Under the pieces are notes generated by a model that worked only from the letters and a program-made list of their open reading frames with translations, ran no database searches and was not told the origin of the DNA. Made by a program: the position numbers and the translations under genes. Positions 1-5,383 of a DNA stretch of 5,991 nucleotides are shown here, piece after piece (within the stretch, counting starts at the first letter, position 1; each line of letters opens with the position of its first letter). The DNA is from Sulfuricurvum sp. (GTDB lineage Bacteria > Campylobacterota > Campylobacteria > Campylobacterales > Sulfurimonadaceae), in assembly GCA_022729835.1 (NCBI GenBank), contig DZBC01000135.1, forward strand, positions 1-5,991, in the 5' to 3' direction.

Positions 1-66
1 GATCGGGTTACCGATCTTGCGTTCTTCACCAATGGCGACTACTTCCTGTTTCGCTACCGGATTTCG

Positions 67-408
67 TCACCGGGCGTCTGGCAAGGTGAAGGCGTAGGCA
101 TCGACGGAGGCATCCTCTTGAAGCGCCCTGATCTGCGCGACCATTGCATCATCCAGCCGCTCATCCGCATCAAGGCTCAAAATCCACGCATTCGAGGCGT
201 AGGCACTGGCGACATTTTTCTGCGGCCCGTCGCCCAGATAGGGCTGCACCACGACCCGCGCCCCCATCGCTTGCGCGCGCTCAACGGTGTCGTCGCTACT
301 CTCTGAGTCCACCACGATGATTTCGTCGCACACCTGTGATAGCGACGCGATGCACGCTTCGATGTGGCGCGACTCGTTGAGGGTGATGATGTTGCCGGTG
401 ATCTTCAC
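67..408 (-). CDS. Family 2 glycosyltransferase, N-terminal half only (early stop)
   Basis: Seen: 113 residues opening with a GT-A start (IITLNE at 7-12), then EIIVVDSESSDDT (29-41) and a DxD metal/nucleotide-sugar site in LSLDADERL (D80, D82). This is the nucleotide-binding half of GT2 enzymes of the WaaE/KdtX-like group, which move a sugar from a nucleotide donor to a lipid-linked or lipopolysaccharide acceptor at the inner membrane. The start is GTG at 408-406, overlapping the upstream stop as GTGA, so translation is probably coupled; no clear ribosome binding site is seen. Odd: family members usually run to about 230-280 residues with a second acceptor-binding half, but a TGA at 69-67 ends this one. 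The frame beyond the TGA stays open to the window edge. It could be a nonsense-mutated gene, a frameshifted gene or a truncated remnant. The family call is firm; function is doubtful. Confidence 0.75.
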   Translation of the reverse strand: MKITGNIITLNESRHIEACIASLSQVCDEIIVVDSESSDDTVERAQAMGARVVVQPYLGDGPQKNVASAYASNAWILSLDADERLDDAMVAQIRALQEDASVDAYAFTLPDAR

Positions 409-1538
409 GGTAGTTGCGCCAAAAAGCGCTGCATGATCGGGAAGTGGCGGTCGATCTCGCTGCGGGGTTGTGCGAGTTTGATCCCGTGCTCCATCTCATA
501 GACGAGCGCGTCTTCAAGGTCGCGAAGGAGGTGGCGGTTGGGGGTGTGACGACCGATGCGGGTGGAGAGGCGCGAAAGGCTTTTGATGATTTTTGAGTCG
601 CTGATCGCATCATAAGCCGCGAAGGTGACCCCGCCGATGACCTTTTCAAGCGCCTTGCCCCGACCGTCTTCATTGATCAATATGGAGCGTTTGGAGATGG
701 AACTCATAAAGATGTGCGCATGGACGCGGTAGCCTACATGTAAGTCCACCTCGCTGTAGTACTCGATGAGCGCCTCGGCACTCCCCGAGATATCGACATA
801 CCCAAACCCCTCACGCTCCAACCACGCCACGAAGCGCTGTTGTACCGCCCTGATCTTGGTTCCGACCTGCGCTTTTTGCGGCTCTAGCGAGTGGTGAAAG
901 ACCGTCTCGATCTGCGCTTTGGGGAAGAGCCGACGCAAGAGCAGCAGTGATTCTTGCATTTGCACAAACATGCTGTGCGAGTGGCGCATACTCACCCCCA
1001 GTGAAAAGCCGATGCGCCGGATTTCGCCGCGCTCTACGCTGCTTTGCGCGACGTGCGGGAGGCTATAGAGCGCCGGACAACCCGTCATGAGGGTGTTTGT
1101 GTAACCGTTTGAGAGCAGTACATGTAAGCTGTGATAATCCCGCACGCTCGACATCACCCCGTGCTCTTGCATCTGGCGCAGCAGTGCGTGCGTCTGGGGG
1201 GTGAGGGTGTAGTCGTGAATGTCACGCCATTCGCCCCGCTCGCAGCTCCAGCCGATGCCCATGGAGACGATGGGGGTTTTGATGGCGCGAAGGTCGCTGT
1301 GAAGCTTGTATTTTCCGGGGTACATGTTTTTTTGGAGTGCGGGGCCGCCGGTGAGAATGAGCGCGCGCGATGCGTTGACGATGGAAAGTTTCTCCTCATC
1401 AAAAGGCTCCCAGACATTCCAATCCAAAATCTCCCGATCGCTGCGCAGCGCAGAGAGCAGCTTTTTGGCGCGGTGTTTGATGAGAAAGTCTCCGGCGTTG
1501 TTTTTGCTGCCGGTGAGCAGAATGTAGCGATCCTTCAT
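405..1538 (-). CDS. Polysaccharide pyruvyl transferase family protein
   Basis: 377 residues, a normal length for the family (PF04230; CsaB, WcaK, ExoV relatives). Known members transfer pyruvate from PEP to sugar hydroxyls, giving a ketal on a surface glycan; some relatives have other glycan roles. Seen: SKNNAGD near residues 11-17 (the family N-x-GD start), a glycine-rich LTGGPAL at about 63-69, SVRDYHSL at about 135, GCPAL at about 153, and GYRVHAHIF at about 264-272, matching the conserved RxH region of the C-terminal lobe. No signal peptide or membrane helix, so it is probably cytoplasmic. Start: an earlier in-frame GTG exists at 1553, but ATG at 1538 is preferred because it overlaps the neuB-like stop as ATGA and puts the conserved start of the family at the N-terminus. 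It sits third in the leftward operon and overlaps the GT2 by 4 bp. Substrate not determinable; a nonulosonate-containing glycan is the contextual guess. Confidence 0.85.
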   Translation of the reverse strand: MKDRYILLTGSKNNAGDFLIKHRAKKLLSALRSDREILDWNVWEPFDEEKLSIVNASRALILTGGPALQKNMYPGKYKLHSDLRAIKTPIVSMGIGWSCERGEWRDIHDYTLTPQTHALLRQMQEHGVMSSVRDYHSLHVLLSNGYTNTLMTGCPALYSLPHVAQSSVERGEIRRIGFSLGVSMRHSHSMFVQMQESLLLLRRLFPKAQIETVFHHSLEPQKAQVGTKIRAVQQRFVAWLEREGFGYVDISGSAEALIEYYSEVDLHVGYRVHAHIFMSSISKRSILINEDGRGKALEKVIGGVTFAAYDAISDSKIIKSLSRLSTRIGRHTPNRHLLRDLEDALVYEMEHGIKLAQPRSEIDRHFPIMQRFLAQLP

Positions 1539-2593
1539 GTAAACATGTTCCACTGGATGACGGCGTCTTCCTCGATGGCGACGCGCGCGCTTTTGCCGAC
1601 GATCTCGTCTATGAATTTGGGGCTTACCCCGTGCGCGGGGCGCTTGAAGGTGAGATCCTCTTTGCGCACGACGGCACCTTGCGCAATGGGGCGCGCGGCC
1701 ACCAGAGAGCGGCGGGCATGGGCGCGGGCGGGGGCTTCATCGCTAAGGGCTGCAACCTTGAAGCTGCCTAGAATCTCAAAGGTGCGCTCCAGATTGGCGC
1801 GAAAGCGCTTGAGGTCCTCTTTGTCCATCGCGTGGTAGTGGTCATTGCCGCTTAGGGTTTTGTCGTGCGTGAAGTGCTTTTCGATAATCACCGATCCCAG
1901 TATCACCGCCATTTCGCACACCTTCATGTCATGCGGCAGGGTGTGGTCGCTGTAACCGATGATGTGTTGGGGAAATTTGGCTTTAAGATCCATGATCATC
2001 CCCAGATTGGCGTTGTGATCGGGGGTGGGGTAGTTGAGCACGCAGTGCAGCAGGGCAAGCGGCACCCCAAAAGGCTCGATCCAGCCCACCGCCTCTTCGA
2101 TCTCATGCAGGGCGCTCGCACCTGTAGAGAGGATGATAGGCTTGCCAAACCCGCACATGTATTCGATAAAGGGCTTGTTGGTGATGTCTGAGGAGGAGAT
2201 TTTGTAGACGTCCATCATCTCGTTTAAAAAGGTCGCGCTCTCAATGTCAAAAGGGGTACTGAGAAACTCGATGCCCAACGAATCGCTGTAGCGCTTGAGC
2301 TGTTGCATCTCTTCGCGCCAGAACCCTTCGTGCTTGGTGAAGAGTTCATGCTGCGAGCGTGTCGGCTCTTTGGTGGTGTCCCAGTAGGCCGGAGAGTCTT
2401 TGGAAGCGATGGTGTCGGCGCGGTAGGTCTGAAACTTCACGGCATCCGCACCCCCCTCTTTGGCCTCGTCGATGAGCCGTTTGGCCAGCTCCATGCTCCC
2501 TTCGTGGTTGATGCCGATCTCGGCGATGACGTAGGGTTTGTAGAGGCGATTTAGACAAGGGTTGTGGGTGGCAAAGAGGTTGCGTAGCGTCAT
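1535..2593 (-). CDS. neuB: NeuB-family nonulosonic acid synthase (PEP-dependent)
   Basis: 352 residues, full length. NeuB enzymes condense PEP with a six-carbon N-acyl amino sugar to form a nine-carbon acid. Domain order: TIM barrel (about 20-285), then a SAF/antifreeze-like domain (about 290-352). Residues matching meningococcal NeuB: E25 in AEIGINHEG, K53 in VKFQT, STPFD at 112-116, K131 and S134 in KISSSDITN, Y188 in NYPTP, metal-ligand histidines H217 (GYSDHT) and H240 (EKHF), and SAF-domain R318 (KRPAHG). The barrel start and FSTPF-like core resemble NeuB/LegI, not PseI. Odd: the sugar-contacting Glu134 of the meningococcal enzyme is Asp136 here, and Asn184 is Leu186. The start is ATG 2593 with a good AAGGA 7 nt upstream, only 14 bp after the fusion gene. 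The substrate (ManNAc, a diacetamido sugar or other) cannot be fixed from sequence, so the symbol is family-level. Confidence 0.93.
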   Translation of the reverse strand: MTLRNLFATHNPCLNRLYKPYVIAEIGINHEGSMELAKRLIDEAKEGGADAVKFQTYRADTIASKDSPAYWDTTKEPTRSQHELFTKHEGFWREEMQQLKRYSDSLGIEFLSTPFDIESATFLNEMMDVYKISSSDITNKPFIEYMCGFGKPIILSTGASALHEIEEAVGWIEPFGVPLALLHCVLNYPTPDHNANLGMIMDLKAKFPQHIIGYSDHTLPHDMKVCEMAVILGSVIIEKHFTHDKTLSGNDHYHAMDKEDLKRFRANLERTFEILGSFKVAALSDEAPARAHARRSLVAARPIAQGAVVRKEDLTFKRPAHGVSPKFIDEIVGKSARVAIEEDAVIQWNMFT

Positions 2594-2600
2594 AAAAGAG

Positions 2601-2605
2601 TCCTT
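2601..2605 (-). promoter_or_regulatory. Ribosome binding site of the neuB-like gene
   Basis: On the minus strand the sequence reads AAGGACTCTTTTATG, putting AAGGA 7 nt before the ATG at 2593-2591. It is the strongest Shine-Dalgarno match in the operon and fixes the neuB-like start inside a 14-bp intergenic gap. Confidence 0.7.
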
Positions 2606-2607
2606 CG

Positions 2608-4227
2608 TTAAAATAGATTTTGCAACAGACGGTTCACCCGTTTGCGGCCTTGGTGTAGTTTGGTTTTGCGCATGAGCTCATGCATGTAACGCCGACTGCG
2701 TTCATCGTCGCACAACGCAGCAAAGGTCTGCAGAATCTGCGCTGTCTCCACTGTAGTGCCCAGCCCCAGATTGACAAAACCAAATTCGCTCGAAGCAAAA
2801 AAGTGGGTCAACTCTCGCTCGTTTTGCGCCAGTACGATAGAGGGCACCCCAAGACTTGCCACTTCATAAGTGGTACGTCCAGCAGAGGTAAATACCAGAT
2901 CGGCGCGGGCGATGTAATATGAGATGTTCGAGACGCTACGGCAGATCTCAACCCCCTCATAACCTTCGATACCCTCATAGCCGCTGTAGCCAAAGCCTGC
3001 GACTACGGTGATTTTAATGGAATGATCGCGGCAATAATCATAAATGGCTTCGATGCACATGCGGGTGTAGTTGTTGGGATCAACCCCGCCAAAAGTGATC
3101 AACACCTCGCGCACATGAGGCATGATTACTTTGGTCGGGGTGTAGAGAAATTCATCGCGCAAGATGAAGTAGTCATGCCCGAAGTAGTGGTTGGGCAAAA
3201 CATGCTTTTCGGGATAGATGGCATTAATCACCAGATCGGCGTACGCGGCTCCAGCGCCTAGATCTTCAAAGTTGGCTACCTTGATCCCCAGACGCTTGAT
3301 CCCCTCGATGTAGCCTTGGTCGGTATCGAGCCGATCATTGATCACCAGATCGGGACTCTGCGCTTCGATCTCTTCAAGCAAACTCCGCTCACCCTGCATC
3401 AGCACGGGGTAGTTTTTGGAGGCGATCTTCTCATACGCCATGGCGCTCTCACGCTCTACCAAAAAGGTGATCTGATGGTTGAGGATGTCATTGGCGACAA
3501 TGAGGGTATTGTAGACGTGCCCTAGCCCTACCTGAGCATTTCCGGTGACCACAAAGAGTATCCTTTTGCGGCGCAGATGGTATTCGCAGAGACTCCAATC
3601 TTCGTAGGTGTCGATGTCGATCTCCTCTCCGCCGCTAAGCAGATAGAGCTCCACCGCATTGCCGATACGGTTTGTCGGGGTAACGACATGCGTGCGGCTA
3701 ATGAAAAAGGCCCCCGTTTCGGTATAGGTGGGGGTGAGGTACTGGCGGTTGACGCGCGCGCTGTAGTTGGGGATGAAGCGCCCATCCTCTTTGCGCCAGC
3801 TTAGATGCGTGGCGTCTTTGGCGGCGATGAGCGTTTCGATATCGCTGCGCTTGAGCATCAAAGCGATGGCTTCGTCGAGTGAATGGGTTTTGAGCAGCGG
3901 GGAGGTGGGCTGCATGGTGATGATCAGATCATACTGCTTGTTTTGTACCTCTTTGGCGTACATGTAAGCGGCATAAATAACCGGATCGAGTGTGGTGCGG
4001 TCATCGGCGATAGTGCGATCACGTCGGTGGATGTTGGCGCCAAACTGCGCGGCAATGGAGAGAATCTCCTCATCGTCACTTGAAACAAAAACATCAAGCC
4101 CGAAGCGTGATGCGCGTGCGGTGGTGATGGCATAATAGATAAGCGGTTTGTCGCCCAAGAGGCGAAGATTTTTGCGGGGAATCCCTTTGGACCCTCCGCG
4201 CGCGGGAATGACGGCAAGTATCTGCAT
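2608..4227 (-). CDS. Fused CMP-nonulosonate cytidylyltransferase / PseG-like UDP-sugar hydrolase
   Basis: 539 residues, two domains. Residues 1-218 are a NeuA/PseF-type cytidylyltransferase that activates a nonulosonic acid with CTP: ARGGSKGIPRKN (9-20, nucleotide loop), QPTSPL (106-111), RQYLTPTYTETGAFF (161-175) and the metal-site aspartates D204/D206 in IDIDTYEDW. Residues about 222-539 are a GT-B fold like PseG/SpsG: GLGH (234-237, H237 at the catalytic His of PseG), YFILRDEF (353-360), FGGVDPNN (379-386), and SAGRTTYE (448-455) of the GT28-type UDP-binding lobe. PseG hydrolyses UDP-2,4-diacetamido-2,4,6-trideoxy-altrose in the pseudaminate route. Start: ATG 4227 has AAGG 8 nt upstream and begins directly at the conserved MQILAVIPARGG; an upstream TTG at 4248 has no such site. 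First gene of the leftward operon, 14 bp before neuB. Odd: the PseG motif GHxxR reads GHVYN, and the partner synthase is not PseI-like. The N-terminal role is firm; the C-terminal substrate is open. Confidence 0.9.
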   Translation of the reverse strand: MQILAVIPARGGSKGIPRKNLRLLGDKPLIYYAITTARASRFGLDVFVSSDDEEILSIAAQFGANIHRRDRTIADDRTTLDPVIYAAYMYAKEVQNKQYDLIITMQPTSPLLKTHSLDEAIALMLKRSDIETLIAAKDATHLSWRKEDGRFIPNYSARVNRQYLTPTYTETGAFFISRTHVVTPTNRIGNAVELYLLSGGEEIDIDTYEDWSLCEYHLRRKRILFVVTGNAQVGLGHVYNTLIVANDILNHQITFLVERESAMAYEKIASKNYPVLMQGERSLLEEIEAQSPDLVINDRLDTDQGYIEGIKRLGIKVANFEDLGAGAAYADLVINAIYPEKHVLPNHYFGHDYFILRDEFLYTPTKVIMPHVREVLITFGGVDPNNYTRMCIEAIYDYCRDHSIKITVVAGFGYSGYEGIEGYEGVEICRSVSNISYYIARADLVFTSAGRTTYEVASLGVPSIVLAQNERELTHFFASSEFGFVNLGLGTTVETAQILQTFAALCDDERSRRYMHELMRKTKLHQGRKRVNRLLQNLF

Positions 4228-4235
4228 TGCATGCG

Positions 4236-4239
4236 CCTT
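4236..4239 (-). promoter_or_regulatory. Ribosome binding site deciding the fusion gene start
   Basis: The minus strand reads AAGGCGCATGCAATG, so AAGG lies 8 nt before the ATG at 4227-4225. A second ATG (4232-4230) lies between them but in another frame. The alternative in-frame TTG (4248) has only an AT-rich stretch upstream. Confidence 0.55.
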
Positions 4240-4278
4240 GTGTGGCAAAAAGTAGAAAATTCTAGCTAAAAAGGGTTT

Positions 4279-4301
4279 TTAATCTTCTTTCGATTAAGAT
4301 T
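4279..4301. repeat. Overlapping short inverted repeats in the divergent promoter region
   Basis: TTAATC (4279-4284) pairs with GATTAA (4292-4297) across a 7-nt spacer, and AATCTT (4281-4286) pairs with AAGATT (4296-4301). The nested dyads lie upstream of both genes, so they could be an operator for shared control or a weak hairpin in the rightward leader. Short AT-rich arms make chance a real alternative. Confidence 0.35.
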
Positions 4302-4307
4302 AGCACC

Positions 4308-5309
4308 ATGAAATCAAGCCTTTACATCGTCCGCTCACCGCTTCAACTGCTCAACGCCATTGAAGCCAAGCATCACCTTAAGACCCAACGCAACGTTTTG
4401 GTCATGTTGTACAACAAAAACTCCAATGCGACCGACAGAAACAATATCCAGATGACCCAACTGCTTGAAATCGATCCGTGGGATGAGATTATCGAGTATA
4501 ACAAGGGTGCAGTGCGCAGCGACGGCGGCTTAATGGCACAGGTGCGGATGATCAAAAAACTGCGCAAAGAGCGCTTTGAATACCTCTTTAGCGGTGACTA
4601 CGCGATCATGCATCAGATTATGATCGCCAACATTCCAAGCAAAGAGCTCTTTTTACTCGATGACGGTACCCTGACGCTCACCATCTACAAAAACGGCCTC
4701 GATCCAGACTACAAAGAAGAGAGTCTCACGCGAAGCTTCAAGCTCTTTCGCTACCGACTGTTCAATCTTAAAACCCGCCATAACAAAACGGTCAACTTTT
4801 TTACCTGCTTTCATATCGGCCCGGCTGAGGGCAAAACCATCATCTTTAATCGGTACGACTTTCTCAAGACACGTTTTTTGCCCTATACGGTCCGTGACGA
4901 TCAGCATGTCTATTTTTTGGGTTCGTCTCTGCTCAATACGAACAAAGTCTCAGAAGAGACCTATATACGCAACCTACGCGCCTGTATCGACTACTTCGAT
5001 AAACCGATGGTCTATATTCCCCACCGTGCGGAGATCATCCCCGATGCAGTCAAGGCGCTTCGAAGCGACCGCTTCCGCCTTGATGTCTCCACCGGACCTA
5101 TTGAGTTGCGTTTTTTGCTTGAACGCCGCTATCCGATGTACATCGCGTCATTTTTTTCGACGGCGCTTTATACCCTTAACCATATCTTTCCCGAAAGCGC
5201 CATCCTCTCTATCCGTTTTAGAGATGAAGAGATTTTGCAGCAGCGCGACATTATTCAAAACAAATATGATTTTTTCGATACGACCACCGTCAAGGTGATC
5301 ACTTTTTAA
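4308..5309 (+). CDS. Sialyltransferase-like glycosyltransferase (GT52-type motifs)
   Basis: 333 residues, no signal peptide or membrane helix. Seen: an N-terminal YIVRSPLQLLNAIEA strand-helix (6-20) typical of bacterial sialyl- and polysialyltransferase relatives, then the three motif sites of these GT-B enzymes: D/E-D/E-G as DDG (118-120, in LFLLDDGT), the HP motif region as YIPHRAE (H239, with Arg240 instead of Pro), and the S-S/T motif as FFSTALYTL (S284, T285). Such enzymes transfer a nonulosonic acid from its CMP donor to a glycan acceptor at the cytoplasmic face. Context supports this: it diverges from the genes that would make and activate that donor. The start ATG 4308 begins at the conserved strand; no clear ribosome binding site precedes it. 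Its base composition is lower in GC than the leftward operon. The fold and motif call is fairly good; donor, acceptor and linkage are inferred only from context. It could also be a more distant GT-B transferase. Confidence 0.75.
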   Translation: MKSSLYIVRSPLQLLNAIEAKHHLKTQRNVLVMLYNKNSNATDRNNIQMTQLLEIDPWDEIIEYNKGAVRSDGGLMAQVRMIKKLRKERFEYLFSGDYAIMHQIMIANIPSKELFLLDDGTLTLTIYKNGLDPDYKEESLTRSFKLFRYRLFNLKTRHNKTVNFFTCFHIGPAEGKTIIFNRYDFLKTRFLPYTVRDDQHVYFLGSSLLNTNKVSEETYIRNLRACIDYFDKPMVYIPHRAEIIPDAVKALRSDRFRLDVSTGPIELRFLLERRYPMYIASFFSTALYTLNHIFPESAILSIRFRDEEILQQRDIIQNKYDFFDTTTVKVITF

Positions 5310-5383
5310 GGTGTGTGCGGCGCTCATCGAGCCAGCACAGCATCTGCAATACATTGCGCGAACGGCGTGAGCTCAGTTTTTTT
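5299..5383 (-). other. Possible frameshift site (A7 run) and 25-codon continuation
   Basis: On the minus strand the end of the preceding gene reads CAA AAA AAC TGA. The A7 run (5383-5377) followed by C forms A AAA AAC, a classic -1 slippery heptamer. Reading one base back gives CTG AGC and then 25 sense codons to a TGA at 5301-5299, including NVLQMLCWLDERR. This amphipathic Leu/Trp-rich segment looks like the closing helix of an asparagine synthetase domain, whereas the zero frame just stops. If real, the gene would overlap the convergent sialyltransferase-like gene by 11 bp. Causes to separate: a one-base sequencing or assembly deletion in the homopolymer (most likely), a true mutation, or programmed frameshifting. 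No strong stimulatory stem is visible just downstream. Confidence 0.5.
5315..5338. repeat. Imperfect hairpin between the convergent genes
   Basis: GTGC (5315-5318) pairs with GCAC (5335-5338), and inside it GCTC (5322-5325) pairs with GAGC (5329-5332) around an ATC loop, with an internal bulge between the two stems. It lies a few bases after the stop of the rightward gene. No T-run follows on either strand, so it is not a canonical terminator, and it falls inside the possible frameshifted extension. Confidence 0.25.

Larger units (their letters stand above)
4228..4307. promoter_or_regulatory. Divergent intergenic promoter region
   Basis: The 80 bp between the two divergent genes is clearly more AT-rich than the flanking coding DNA and must hold the promoters of the leftward operon and, very probably, the rightward sialyltransferase-like gene. 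For the leftward operon a TAGAAT box (minus strand, 4264-4259) would give a start near 4252 and a leader of about 25 nt containing the AAGG site; no good -35 is visible. For the rightward gene a TAAGAT box at 4295-4300 lies so close to the ATG that the message would be almost leaderless, which fits the lack of a ribosome binding site there. Box assignments are guesses. Confidence 0.5.

Noticed and set aside
1..306. Plus-strand open frame from the left edge to 306
   Set aside because: It is the exact complement frame of the GT2 codons; the part over 67-306 is certainly a shadow. The first 66 bp look slightly protein-like, but nothing recognisable supports a gene.
1538..1553. Upstream GTG start (1553) for the pyruvyl transferase
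   Set aside because: It would add five residues and a 19-bp overlap, without a better binding site; the ATGA overlap at 1538 is the more natural coupled start.
1131..1838. Long plus-strand open frame (235 codons) across the synthase and pyruvyl transferase genes
   Set aside because: It lies antisense to two well-recognised genes, has an Ala/Arg/Gly-rich composition with no motifs, and exists because the minus-strand genes rarely use codons whose complement is a stop.
1535..2593. Naming the synthase PseI because of the PseG-like neighbour
   Set aside because: The AEIGINHEG start, STPFD core and NYPTP/YSDHT/EKHF strings match the NeuB/LegI side rather than the PseI pattern I know, so only the family-level name is kept.
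2808..2993. Small minus-strand open frame inside the fusion gene
   Set aside because: It is in another frame of a clearly conserved coding region and shows no motif or ribosome binding site.
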